Positions 26,090 to 38,055 of a DNA stretch of 64,000 nucleotides are shown one piece after another; within the stretch, counting starts at the first letter, position 1; each line of letters begins with the position of its first letter. The translations under genes were made by a program, and so were the position numbers. The notes beneath the pieces are model-generated. The model was not told the origin of the DNA. It worked only from the letters and a program-made list of their open reading frames with translations, and ran no database searches. The DNA lies in NCBI GenBank assembly GCA_032164245.1, contig JAVMKO010000209.1:62001-126000 (forward strand), read 5' to 3'. Source of the DNA: Sternotherus odoratus (lineage: Eukaryota; Chordata; Testudines; Kinosternidae).

Positions 26090-27330
26090 CCAATATCATT
26101 TCATGGCGTGAGAAGTGCTGAATGAGAAGGAACTGTAGTCAGTTTGAGGTTAACTCCTGTGTTTGAAACTGAAAGCAGAGGAGCACAGGGAGCAGCAGGT
26201 AGAGAAGAACCACAAGCTTATGTATATATTTTATGAACACAATGGTTCCTTAACTAGTTTTAAAAGTGAAGAAAGCCATAAATGGATGTGTCACTGTCAT
26301 GGAGTGCCTGGGCGATGGTCTGGAACTTGCTCCCTAGGAAGCCAGACAGAACTTCAGGTGAAGTGTCCCCTCTCCATACACAGCCTGTTTCCAAGGCTAG
26401 GAACGTCACGGGTACCCACTTCAACCTTCCTGGGTCTGCCCTCGGAGCATTCAGCGCCTTCTGCCCCTCCATGAGCTTCCCCCAGTGAGCCCGCCTGGGC
26501 AGGGTTCTGAGGGAGCCCATGGATTCTGCACCCCAAATCCACAGTCAAATGAGACTCTCAGGCAGCCAGTAAAACAGAGGTTTATTCGATGACCTCTATC
26601 TGGTCTAACCCAGACCATGCAGCGAGCGTGAGCCCTCAGCTGGATCCATTTTGGGGGCCAGAGAGTGAGATAGCTTCTCTGCCCTCCCTGCCTGACTCCA
26701 GCCAGCTTCAGACTCCCAAACCTTTCTCCAGCCCCTCCTCCCCCCTGGATCAGCCAGGTCAGGTGACCTCCCTCCCCCACTTGGGGTCAGATTACTGCTC
26801 AGGTATGGACACCAGCAGAGAAGCTCTGTTTTGCATCAGCTACACATCCTTATCCCTTCACATAGACGCTCAAGAAATGCATAGGGGAAACTGAGGCACA
26901 CACACAGTATTCCTACTCCGTCACAGTCACCAGCTGCACCCAGTCTGCGAGTGTCAGGCAATGTTCCAGAGAACTGAAAGAAATTCCAAGAGAGACTTGA
27001 ATTGTATTCATCAGTTATAAGGGCAGAGGAGAAAAACAATAAAGTAAAATTAATGTTTGTGCATGTTTTGGGGGAGGAAGCATTGGCTATTTATAACAAC
27101 TATACATTTGAAGAAGGTGAAATGTGAAGTTTAGTCAAATTCTGACTAAATTTGAGGAACACTGTAGATGAAAAAAGAACGAGACCATTGAGAGAGACAA
27201 TTTTTTTTACAAGCATGTAAAAAATGGACACCACAGAGCAATATGTTACAGAGCTAGGGAGACTCAGTGAAACCTGTGACTTTGGTGAGTTACCAGAGTC
27301 TCTGGTCAGTACTGAGTTTACAATGGTCCA
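26090..27330 (+). mobile_element. Ty3/gypsy-like gag remnant, interrupted by a solo LTR
   Basis: Both sides of the LTR at 26295-26925 belong to one older element. The left side shares sequence with the minus-strand copy at 63.2-63.7 kb (gtgtttgaaactgaaagcag). The right side has a gag-like plus-strand segment, EQYVTELGRLSETCDFGELP, at about 27230-27300. In-frame stops show it is non-functional. Borders are approximate. Confidence 0.65.
26295..26925 (-). mobile_element. Solo LTR with exact 5-bp target duplication
   Basis: The 631-bp unit starts TGTCATGG and ends CCGTCACA on the plus strand and is flanked on both sides by GTCAC (26290-26294 and 26926-26930). TG...CA ends and a 5-bp duplication are the mark of a retroviral-type LTR. 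A poly(A) signal on the minus strand (tttatt at 26581-26586) suggests minus orientation. No internal retroviral genes are attached. Confidence 0.9.
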
Positions 27331-28506
27331 CTCAGGTACACACAGTGGCACTAGGCCATAAATGATTTGTGCCTTCCTATACTGGGGGGACATAGTGTAA
27401 AGGAGAGGAAATGTGACTGTCCTACATTTCTCTTCTGCTTAGCAACACGCCCCCACACATGCTCAGCCCAGGACCTCCACACTCTCCCCACCCCACTTTA
27501 CCTGTGGTTGGGGGTTTTGGTTTTCTCCTGCTGCACCATCCCATGCTCCCCCGACACTTTCGGCCACTCTCCCTGACTGCCAGGCTTGGATGCGGAGAAG
27601 AAAGGAGCCACTTTTTGCATGGCTGAAGCTGGCCACTCAGGGTCCCTGCTCCATGGCCTCCCCTACTGGCTGCCAGAGACAGGGTCTGAGCGAGCTGGAA
27701 ATGTGCCAGGAGGGAGAGGGGGTTCTGGATCACTCAGCCTATGTTCCCAGCAGCCGGGCTAGGGCAGGGACCCAGAGTGGCCGGTGCAAGAAGTACCTGA
27801 TCCCATGGCCTCTGCTCCCCACCCAGCCTGACTGCCAGGCACTGGGGCCAAGTGTGCTGGGGGCAGTCACATTGGGAGGACAGAGCCCTTCCCTATCCAG
27901 CAGGCCATTCTGGAGGGGGGAACAAAGATGGACGAACTTGATCCCCACATGCCCCTCCACGTGTTGCCTCTGCACAGGGCCTCACTCAGGAAGGGCTCCA
28001 TAATCTTTATCATTACTACTGATGGCTCTGCCTGGGATTGGGAGGTAGGAGGGGATGGTCAGACAGGGTGTGTGGTGAGGGCAGCAGAGGAGAGGCTGAG
28101 GGGAGCCTGGCGATGTCTGTCTGTGTCTCAGCTGAAGGTGGAGCAAGTCAGCACCTCCTACCAGCTGAAGGGCTCAAGGCAGCATAGCGGCCCCACCATG
28201 CCAGGCTTGAGCTGTGCCGAGGCAGTTAGCAGTGTCGAGACCCAATTCTCCCCAGCGGCTAGGCAGCGTGTGGGGTGGTGGAGCTTGGCAGGCTCCGGTC
28301 AGGGTTTTCTGGCTGCCATGTTGATGGCTGGGCTCCTTTGTTGCACCCACATGCAGTTCGCGTGCCTCCCACCTCGTTCCTGGGCTCTCCGGACCCTGCT
28401 GGGTCTGTGGCAGTGCTGGCTGGAGTGTGCTGCGCATGCAGCTTCCTCGCCCCCTGCAGTCCGCCCAGGCCCTGCCATTATTCAAATGAGGAGGCTGAAC
28501 CAGGTG
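27331..28506. other. Intergenic stretch, nothing recognised
   Basis: Moderately GC-rich single-copy-looking DNA. Open frames on both strands overlap each other and lack recognisable domains or convincing splice sites. Confidence 0.4.
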
Positions 28507-31500
28507 CAGGGCCGGCTCTAGCTTTTTTGATGCCCCAAGCAAAAAAAAACCCAAAAAACAAACATAAGAACATAAGAACATAAGAACGGCCATACTGGGT
28601 CAGACCAAAGGTCCATCTAGCCCAGCATCCTGTCTACCGACAGTGGCCAATGCCAGGTGCACCGGAGTGAGTGAACCTAACAGGTATGATCGAGCGATCT
28701 CTCTCCTGCCATCCATCACCCCCCTCTGACAGACAGAGGCTAGGGACACCATTCATTACCCATCCCGGCTAATAGCCATTTATGGACTCAGCCTCCATGA
28801 ATTTATCCAGCTCTCTTTTAAACCCTGTTATAGTCCTAGCCTTCACAGCCTCCTCAGGTAAGGAGTTCCACAGGTTGACTGTGCGCTGTGTGAAGAAGAA
28901 CTTCCTTTTATTTGTTTTAAACCTGCTGCATGCCAATTTCATTGAATGGCCCCTAGTTCTTCTATTTTGGGAACAAGTAAATAACTTTTCCTTATTCACT
29001 TCCTCCACACCACTCATAATTTTATATACCTCTATCATATCCCCCCTTAGTCTCCTCTTTTCCAAGCTAAAAAGTCCTAGCCTCCTTAATCTCTCTTCAT
29101 ATGGGACCCGTTCCAAACCCCTAATCATTTTAGTTGCCCTTCTCTGAACCTTTTCTAGTGCCAGTATATCCTTTTTGAGATGAGGAGACCACATTTGTAC
29201 GCAGTATTCAAGATGTGGGCGCACCATGGATTTGTATAAGGGCAATAAGATATTCTCCGACTTATTCTCTATCCCTTTTTTAATGATTCCTAACATCCTG
29301 TTTGCTTTTTTGACTGCCGCTGCACACTGCGTGGATGCCTTCAGAGAACTATCCACAATGACTCCCAGGTCTTTTTCCTGATTGGTTGTAGCTAAATTAG
29401 CCCCCATCATATTGTATGTATAGTTGGGGTTATTTTTTCCAATGTGCATTACTTTACATTTATCCACATTAAATTTCATTTGCCATTTTGTTGCCCAATC
29501 ACTTAGTTTAGTGAGATCTTTTTGAAGTTCTTCACAGTCTGCTTTGGTCCTTACTACTTTGAGCAGTTTAGTATCATCTGCAAACTTTGCCACATCACTG
29601 TTTACCCCTTCCTCCAAATCATTTATAAATAAGTTGAATAGGATCGGCCCCAGGACTGACCCTTGGGGAACACCACTAGTTACCCCTCCCCATTCTGAAA
29701 AAGTTCCATTTATCCCTACCCTTTGTTCCCTGTCTTTTAACCAGTTTTCAATCCATGAGAGGATCTTCCCTCTTATCCCATGGCAGCTTAATTTACGTAA
29801 GAGCCTTTGGTGAGGGACCTTGTCAAAGGCTTTCTGGAAATCTAAGTACACTATGTCCACCGGATCCCCCTTGTCCACATGTTTGCTGACCCCTTCAAAG
29901 AACTCTAATAGATTAGTAAGACACGATTTCCCTTTGCAGAAACCATGTTGACTTTTGCCCAACAATTTATGCTCTTCTATGTGTCTGACAATTTTATTCT
30001 TTACTATTGTTTCAACTAATTTTCCCGGTACGGACGTTAGACTGACTGGTCTGTAATTGCCAGGATCACCTCTAGAGCCCTTTTTAAATATTGGCGTTAC
30101 ATTAGCTATCTTCCAGTCACTGGGCACAGTAGCCGATTTAAAGGATAGGTTACAAACCCTCGTTAATAGTGCCGCAATTTCACATTTGAGTTCTTTCAGA
30201 ACTCTTGGGTGAATGCCATCTGGTCCCGGTGACTTGTTACAGTTAAGTTTATCAATGAGTTCCAGAACCTCCTCTACTGATACTTCAATTTGTGACAATA
30301 CCTCAGATTCGTCACCTACAAAAGACAGCTCAGGTTTAGGAATCTCCCTAACGTCCTCAGCCGTGAAGACTGAAGCAAAGAATTCATTTAGTTTCTCTGC
30401 AATGACTCTGTCATCTTTAAGTGCTCCTTTTATATCTCTGTCATCCAGGGGCCCCACTGGTTGTTTAGCAGGCTTCCTGCTTCTGACATATTTAAAAAAC
30501 ATTTTGTTATTACCTTTTGAGTTTTTGGCTAGCTGCTCTTCAAACTCCATTTTAGCTTTTCTTATTACATTCTTACACTTTATTTGGCAGTGCTTATGCT
30601 CCTTTCTATTTACCTCACTAGGATTAGACTTCCACTTTTTAAAAGATGCCTTTTTCTCTCTCACTGCTTCTTTTACTTGGCTGTTAAGCCACGGTGACTC
30701 TTTTTTAGTTTTCTGGCGTTGTTTTTTAATTTGGGGTATACATTTGAGTTGGGCCTTTATTATGGTATCTTTGAAGAGAGTCCATGCAGCTTGCAGGGAT
30801 TTCACTTTAGTCACTTTACCTTTTAATTTCCGTTTAACTAACCCCCTCATTCTTTCATAGTTCCCCTTTTTGAAATTAAATGCCCCAGTGTTGGGCTTCT
30901 GAGGTGTTATTCCCACCATAGGAATGTTAAATGTTATTATATTATGGTCACTATTTCCCAGCGGTCCTTTTATAGTTACCTCTTGAACCAGATCCTGCGC
31001 TCCACTCAGGACTAAATCCAGAGTTGCCTCTCCCCTTGTGGGTTCCTGTACCAGCTGCTCCAAGAAGCAGTCATTTAAAGTATCAAGAAATTTCATCTCT
31101 GCATTTCGTCCCGAGGTGACATGTACCCAGTCAATGTTGGGATAATTGAAGTCTCCCACTATTATTGGGTTCTTTATTTTGACAGCCTCTCTAATCTCCC
31201 TTAGCATTTCGTCATCCCTATCACTGTCCTGATCAGGTGGTCGATAATAGAGCCCTATTGTTATGTTCTTATTAGAGCATGAAATTACTATCCATAGTGA
31301 TTCTATGGAACATGTGGATTCATTTAAGATTTTTACTTCATTTGATTCTACACTATCTTTTACATAAAGTGCCACTCCCCCGCCCCCACGACCTATTCTG
31401 TCCTTCCGATATATTTTATACCCTGGAATGATTGTGTCCCATTGATTGTCCTCGGTCCACCATGTTTCTGTGATACCTATTATGTCAATATCCTCCTCTA

Positions 31501-31920
31501 ACACGAGGCACTCTAGTTGACCCATCTTATTATTTAGACTTCTGGCATTTGTGTACAAGCACTTTAAAAACTGGTCACTGTTCATCTGTCTGCTCTTCCC
31601 TGGTGTGTCAGATTCTTTATGTGAAAATTTCTCATCTGATCTGGCCCCTCCTTTATCCTTTTCCATCCTTTCCTGTCTAGAACCTAGAGAATCTTTAACA
31701 ACAGACCCTCCTGTAAGAGAAGTCTCTATCCGATCCACGTGCTCCTCTGCAGCAATCGGCTTTCCCCCAAACAAACAAACAAAAACAAACCAAGGAGGCC
31801 GGAGTGGCCAAACAAACAAACAAAATAAAGTGTGTGGACATGCTTGGACAGATCGCCGCCCCTTTATAATCTGCCACCCCAACTGCCAACTTGCTCGGCT
31901 GGTGCCTGGAGCCAGCCCTG
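28507..31920. mobile_element. hAT-like element split by a CR1 insertion
   Basis: The left part (28507 to about 28563) begins CAGGGCCGGCTCTAGC and the right part (about 31770-31920) ends ggagccagccctg, inverted termini of a common reptile hAT-like MITE whose sequence includes 'gccccaagc' and 'aatctgccacccc'. The outer 8-bp flanks match only 5 of 8 bases. The CR1 copy entered the A-rich part of this element. Related copies lie near 46722-46925. Confidence 0.65.
28564..31770 (-). mobile_element. CR1-family LINE with an intact ORF2
   Basis: An uninterrupted minus-strand frame (28769-31993, 1074 codons) encodes a full endonuclease-reverse transcriptase. Endonuclease motifs: TNARSLNNK near residue 148, ITETWW, GDFNYPNIDW, and LGNSDHN. 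RT motifs: IFKKGSRGDPGNYRPVSLTS, then QKAFDKVPH, GVPQGSVLGP, and FADDTKLL near residue 804. The first 78 or so residues are encoded by the flanking hAT-like element, so the LINE's own frame begins near AAEEHVDRIE. The 3' end has three ATAAGAAC-type repeats. ORF1 and the 5' UTR are missing, so the copy could not move alone, but the lack of any stop suggests recent insertion. Older relatives lie at 34899 and 40104. Confidence 0.95.
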
Positions 31921-32599
31921 GCCTGATGGCAGGGAGCATGGGGGGTCTTGGACCATACTGGACAGGAGGTGGCAGCACCTGATGGGCATGCACTGCAACC
32001 AGTGGGTGCTTGTTGTACTAGGTAGCCCCCTCTTGTCCTGGGCCCTGCGGGGCTGCTGGAGCCCCAATGCCCCATTCTCCCATCAGTGCCCCTGGGGGAG
32101 AATGAACTTCTGTCAGTGCCCCTGGCCCCATTTCCCCACCAGGGTTCCCAGGGGAGACTGGACCTCCCCCAGCATCATACCCCCACCAGTACCCATGGGG
32201 TGATGTGAGTGTCCTGCCCCCTCCCCCCACCTGTGCTCCAGGTCCAGCAGGGAGCTATACCTGGCCAAGCTGCAGCCAGGTGAGGCCTGGCCTGAGTTGG
32301 AGGAGAAGTGGGGCAGCTCGACAGAAGTGGTGGCTCTGGAGCAGGGTTCCTGAGAGTGGTCTGGTTGGGAATGCAGGGGGGTCCAGTTCAGGAACAGAGG
32401 TTCAGGAGGAGCCCTGTTCTGGTAGGCAATGGAGACGTTCGGGTAGAGAGGGCTAAGTTCATACAGGGGTCTGGTCTGGTTCAGGCTGGAAGAGGGTCTG
32501 GTCCCATTTGGGGTTTTTGGTTTGAGGAAGAATGTGGGTCCGGTCCTGTTTGGAGTGGGGGTCATTCTGGTAAGGGATGTGGGTCTGATCTGCTTTGGT

Positions 32600-32726
32600 C
32601 TGGGGACAGATTTGGGTTGATCCGGTTTGGGGGTGGGGTCATTCTCAAAATGAATGTTGGTGGTGGGGACAGATTTGGGTTGATCCGGTTTGGGGGTGGG
32701 GTCATTCTCAAAATGAATGTTGGTTT
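32600..32726. repeat. Tandem duplication of about 62 bp
   Basis: Two adjacent, nearly identical copies of a unit containing gacagatttgggttgatccg and attctcaaaatgaatgttgg. The surrounding minus-strand frame is Pro/Asn/Thr-rich and low in complexity. The flanking DNA (32000-32940) has weak related repeats of 'ggtctggtttggt' type. Confidence 0.85.
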
Positions 32727-33504
32727 GGTCTGATTTGGAGGGTTGACCTGTTTTTCTGGGGACACATCTGGTCCTGAAGCTATTCTCTTGCCTCTCTGCC
32801 TGTAGGGGACGACAAGCAAAGCTAATATGAATAATGTGTGTGAGATAGTGTGATGGTTCCCTATTAGTGGGAGCAGTGTAGCCTTTGTTATTATCATTGC
32901 TAATGTAGCTCAGTGGACTAGCTTGCCCATACTGCATTGCATTATATTCTGCTTTGCCTTGTATTCACCAACAATGCAAGTACCCTACAGGCCTGCATCC
33001 TATAAGACTTTAGCTTCAATAAGTTTGCATAAGCATTGAGGCCTATGAATTTTGAACAGATAAACTTTGCACAAATAAATGGCCCAATGGAAAACCTCAA
33101 GTATTTGGGGAGCTGAAAATAGAGGTTAAGGGGAAGTTCTGACCACAGGTACATGAGTCAACCACAGAAGTGTCCAAGCAACGAACTGACGTACATAACA
33201 GTACATGGGATACATCTAAGGCTAGCCTGTTTGCTTGCCAACATCTTTCTTATGAGTTTCTTATGGGTTTGATTATTTGTTATCTTATAGGTTTATAGGT
33301 CTATATTGGAGTATATTTTGTCTGTAACACATGGGACTTGCAGGCCATCTCCTGTATGTTGAGCTAAGGCAAGGTTAGCATACATATGTTTGGGACCTTG
33401 ATACATGCCAATGAGCTAAAGCATAAGGTCCATATATGTCTGCAACCTTTAACAAAGAGGATGCATTGAAGTAGGTTGGCATAGCAGGCTTTCTTATATT
33501 CATA

Positions 33505-33695
33505 GGGGGGGAGGGATAGCTCAGTGGTTTGAGCATTGGCCTGCTAAACCCAGGGTTATGAGTTCAATCCTTGAGGGGGCCATTTGGGGCAAGAAAATCT
33601 GTCAGGGGACAGTACTCGATCCTGCTAGTGTAGGCAGGGTACTGGACTCAATGACCTTCAAGGTCTTTCCAGTTCTAGGAGATTGGTATATCTCC
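33505..33695 (+). mobile_element. tRNA-derived turtle SINE (Cry type), near full length
   Basis: It begins gggggagggatagctcagtg, with gcattggcctgctaaaccca and gagttcaatcc as A/B-box parts, and continues through gtactggactcaatgacctt to caaggtctttccagttctag. It is better preserved than the copy at 24979. Confidence 0.9.
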
Positions 33696-34008
33696 ATTTA
33701 TATTATATACATACTCTTTTAAACTTAACAGGTACATCACAACTTAAGAATGAACAGAAATAACCAGTGAGGAGAGAAATAACAAATGTGATACCTAATC
33801 ACAAAAGAGACATGGTAAGGATTTGACATATATGATAATAGGTTGAGATCATTGATATGATAATAAGTTGAGATCATTGATATGCTAACCTATAGAAAAA
33901 AAGACACTCCAACATTAGTAAGGTGAGGAAATACAAAAAAGGGGGAAATTCCCTACTGAATATACATCGAACATAATGGCATCAGAGTAATATACTATAT
34001 ATTATTAT

Positions 34009-34859
34009 CAGTAAAACCCTGATTTAACGGACTTCGGATGCAACGGACAAAATTTATGAGCAAGTCCGATGCATCCAAAATCCGTTTTTTCGGGGGCTGG
34101 CTGCCGGCGCCCGGCTGCCGCCCGGATCCAGGCAGCGGGCGGGCTGCCTGCCGGCTCCCCGCTGCCTCCCCGGTCCAGGCAGCGGGCAGGCTGGCTGCCG
34201 GCTCCCCGCTGCCGCCCAGGTCCAGGCAGCTGGCGGGGCTGACTGCCGGCTCCCCGCTGCCGCCCGTGTCCAGGCAGCCGGCGGGCTGACTGCCAACTCC
34301 CCGCTGCCGCCCGGGTCCAGGCAGCTGGCGGGCTGACTGCCGGCTCCCCGCTGCCTCTCGGGTCCAGGCAGCGGGCGGGCTGCCTGCCGGCTGCCCGCTG
34401 CCAGCCCGCCCGGGTCCCGGCTGCTGGCTGCCGCCCGGATCCCAGCAGCGGGGACCTAGGTGGGCAGGCGGGCTGACAGCTCCCGCCCGGTTCCCAGCAG
34501 CCGGGGACCCGGGCGGGCGGGCGAGCTGCTAGCTGCCGCCCGGGTCCCAGCAGCCGGGACCCGGGCGGGCAGGCTGACAGCTCCCGCCCCGGTCCCAGCA
34601 GCCGGGGACCCGGGCGGGCAGGCAGGCTGACGGCTCCTGCCTGGGTCCCAGCAGCCGGGACCCAGGCGGGCGGGCTGACAGCTCCCGGCTGCCGTGATAA
34701 GTAAAACCTCGATATAATGCACTAATTCAGGTGAGGGGGTGTCCGTTAAAGCCGAAAGTCCTGTTATTTAATAATTTAAAAAAAATATTAAATAGCGGAC
34801 TTTCGGCTTTAATGGACACCCCCTCGCCCGAATTAGTCTGTTATATCGAGGTTTTACTG
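34009..34859. mobile_element. Tigger-like element with minisatellite and terminal palindrome
   Basis: It starts CAGTAAAACCCTGATTTAAC and ends cgaggttttactg. The middle (34090-34695) is a GC-rich array with repeats of ctgccgcccgggtccaggca. The right end is a long hairpin (34700-34858). No transposase is seen. It is related to the element at 21644-22646. Confidence 0.8.
34700..34858. repeat. Long imperfect palindrome (about 2 x 75 bp)
   Basis: The left arm starts agtaaaacctcgatataatg and the right arm, reversed and complemented, starts agtaaaacctcgatataaca. Arms also share gagggggtgtccgttaaagc and gccgaaagtcc with few mismatches, around a short AT-rich centre near 34779. It could fold into a long hairpin. 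Confidence 0.92.
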
Positions 34860-34898
34860 TATATAAAAGTGGCATCTTGGCCTAAGGGCAGTAAGAGA

Positions 34899-35862
34899 GA
34901 ACATAAGAACAGCCATACTGGGTCAGACCAGAGGGAATGAACAGAACAGGTAATCATTAAGTGAACAATTCCCTGTCACTCATTCCCAGCTTCGGGCAAA
35001 GAGACACTAGAGACACCATCCCTGCACATCCTGGCTATAGCCATTGACGGACTGATCCTCCATGAATTTATCTAGTTCTTTTTAAAACCTTGTTTTAGCC
35101 TTGGCCTTCACAGCCTCCTCAGATAAGGAGTTCCACAGGTTGACTGTGTGTTTTATGAAAAAATAGTTCCTTTTGTTTGTTTTAAACCTGATACTTATTA
35201 ATTTCATTTGGTGACCTCTAATGTTTGTCTTATGAGAAAGAGTAAATAATACTTCCTTGTTTACTTTCTCCACACCAGTCATGATTTTGTAGACCTCTAT
35301 CATACCCCGCCTTAATCGTCTTATTTCGAAGCTAAAACGTTCCAGTCTCATTAATGTCTCACCAAGTCCTAATCATTTTTGTTGCCATTTTCTGAACCTT
35401 TTTCAAATCCAATATATCTTTTGAGATGGGGTGATACCTCATCTGCACACAGTACTCAAGATGTCGGTGTATTGTGGATTTATATAGAGGCAATATGGTA
35501 TTTTCTGTCCTATTAGCTATCCCTTTCTTAATGATGTCCAATTTTTTTATTATTTTTTTGACTGTCACTGCACATTGAGTGGATGTTTTCTGAGAACTAT
35601 TCACAATGACTCCAAGTTATTTTCCTTTAGTTGTAACTAATATAGACCCCATCATTTTATACATATATTTGGGATTATGTTTTCCAATGTGCATTACTTT
35701 GCATTTATCAACATTACATTTCAGCTGCCATTTTGTTGCCCAGTCACCTGGTTTTGAGAGATCCTTTTGTATCATCTGCAAATTTTCCCACCTCACTGTT
35801 TACCCCTTTTTTCCAGATAATTTATAAATATGTTGACTAGGACTAGTCCCAGAACAGACCCC
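34899..35862 (-). mobile_element. CR1-family LINE, 3' part, decayed
   Basis: The plus strand begins agaacataagaacagccata, the reverse complement of the 3' end of the same LINE family as 28564-31770. Minus-strand frames carry [20 protein letters not shown] and KIIKKLDIIKKGIANRTEN. Multiple stops; 5'-truncated. Confidence 0.88.
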
Positions 35863-38055
35863 TGGGGTCACCACTATTAACCTCAGTAAGCCTGGGAGGG
35901 AGGAGAAGCAGAGTGGTGGCTGCATGCTCAGGGGAGAATGCAGAGGTGGAAGAAAGCTGGGAAGTGGGGAGGGGGGCAGGGAGCTGCTGATGGGTACAGA
36001 GCACCCACCAATTTTTCCAGAGCTGGAGCACCAACCGGGAGCACCCATGGAGTCGGTGTCTATGATGCTTTGTGCTCCATTCCTGGAACAGAAGTATCAC
36101 AAACAGCAAGTGGGAAAACCCCTCATTCAGGAACCTCAGCCCTGCATCAGTTCCCAGCTCAATTCCCAGATGTAGGAGAAAAGACTCTGACCTCTGCTTG
36201 TATGAGGAGGTGATCAGATCAGGAGAGTGGTTCACTGGGGACAACTCAGATTTCTAGTCTCACACTGAAACTAGGATTCACCATTGTCTGGGGTCATGTG
36301 TAGGTCCAGAGACTTTCTGGGAGAGTCCCGTATGACACAGGAGATGAATACCATGGCGCCATTTGTATTGTGTAAATAAAGCTGGCTGTCCCCGAGGACA
36401 AGGAATATGGGGGATTCCACTGCTGTGCTAGGTGGCAGATCTGTGAGTCCCTCCTGGAGGTAACAAAGTCCTGTGGCACCTTAAAGACTAACTATAAAGT
36501 TTTGAAGCATAAGCTTTCGTGGGCTAATACCCACTTCGTTGGATGCAAGCAGTGGAAGTTACCTCTGCTATTCCAGACTAACACGGCTACCTCTCTGATT
36601 CTTGACCTCCTGGAGGGCTATACACCATTTGGAGGGCTATATACTATTATGAGACTCTCAGCATTATCCTGCAGATCATATGGATGCAGTCACATGTTTG
36701 TCTCTTCAGACATGTTGACATCACCCACCACTGGTGGAGGTGTGTAGTGCGCATGTAGCTACATGCCACAGTGACATGCACACCACATCCAGAATACACT
36801 GTGTAGCTACAAGTTAGAAAAAGGCTCTGGCAATGGAAAAAGACTTCACCCTTTAGGTGTGACTAAGTCATGCCTCACTAGCTATACTGCTATTTATACC
36901 TGTTCTAGGGGGACTAGGTGTGTCTGTACAGGACATAATGCAGAAATAAGGGGGAAGTGTAGACACATCCATAGTTCAGGCATCCCCTATATCAGAAGGG
37001 GAACAAGATGTCCACCCCACCTCTTCTGTGCTGCACTTACCAGTGAAGTGTGAAATTGCTTTCACAGCCTCCTGACTGCTGCTGGCGGTAGCTGAGCTCC
37101 TGTTATCCCTGCTGGCAGGGGGTGAGGTGTACACAGAGAGATTAAATCAGTTGAATATAGACCCAGATTATAGTTATTAATGATAAATAAATCTGGTCCA
37201 TTTATTGTAGAGGAATATATTGAAATTAAATTAGTATTAAACTTGATGTTATTTTGTTTCCAAGGACAACGTTAATCAATGATGGTATGAGACAGTGCTG
37301 TGTTTTCCTCAGTAAAATCCTCAAAGTCTGTGTTAGAAAGTTCATTTATTTAATGGCTATACAGATATCAGTATTTGCCAAGAGGCTGAACACTTATTTT
37401 ATGAAAAACATACAAATAAAATGGCACAACAAACAGTAACCAGCTCATCTTTTGTTTCTTCCCCAAAGATGCATCCTTATAAATTGGCACTGATCAACAT
37501 AAATTAATATTATGAGATGTCAAATAACTAAGCTTGATGAAATTTTATTAATCAAAAAATATTAATCAAAGATTAACACAGAAAGGAAAAGTCAATTTAT
37601 TCCCAACCCATCCTGAAGACAGCAGTGCAACTGCTCAAATTTTATCAAGCGTGTGTTCCTTCCCCACTTATATTTATACTTGACTCAAAGATTAGTTGTA
37701 CAATTCAGCACAGATCCATTAGCATAATATATTATTCACTTATTCTTAGCTGCTAATATACCCTATCCAGATAAACCAGTAGTTAGCAATAAATAAAAAA
37801 AAATAGTTTCTAGCTCTGTTTGCGAGAGCTCAGTTGTAGATTCTAGGACAGCTCCATCTTTTACATGGGGAGACACCCCTGCACCATTGGCAATGTATGT
37901 AACTACAATTTCACAAGCAATATTTTTCCACTTTGTCTTTCTTCTGGCTGCAAAGCATTGTCATTTTGGTTCAGTTCGGTCAACAGTGCTATAATGTGTT
38001 AGGAGGCTTTAAATTAGTCTGGTCAACAAAACTGAACCTCACCGCCATTATAGAT
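35863..38055. other. Region downstream of gene C, repeats only
   Basis: It holds a short MITE at 36465-36600 and some AT-rich DNA at 37140-37830. No exon recognised. The poly(A) signal of gene C would be expected here on the minus strand, in the AT-rich part. Confidence 0.4.
36465..36600. mobile_element. Reptile MITE
   Basis: The segments aacaaagtcctgtggcacct, taaagactaac, cataagctttcgtgggctaa and tacccacttcgttggatgca belong to a common turtle/crocodile repeat. A second copy is at 62936-63041. Confidence 0.75.

Noticed and set aside
28769..31993. 1074-codon frame as a host gene
   Set aside because: Domain content is purely LINE endonuclease and reverse transcriptase, with LINE 3' end.
32113..32937. 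274-codon minus-strand frame
   Set aside because: Low complexity, contains a 62-bp tandem duplication, and has no known domain or splice context.
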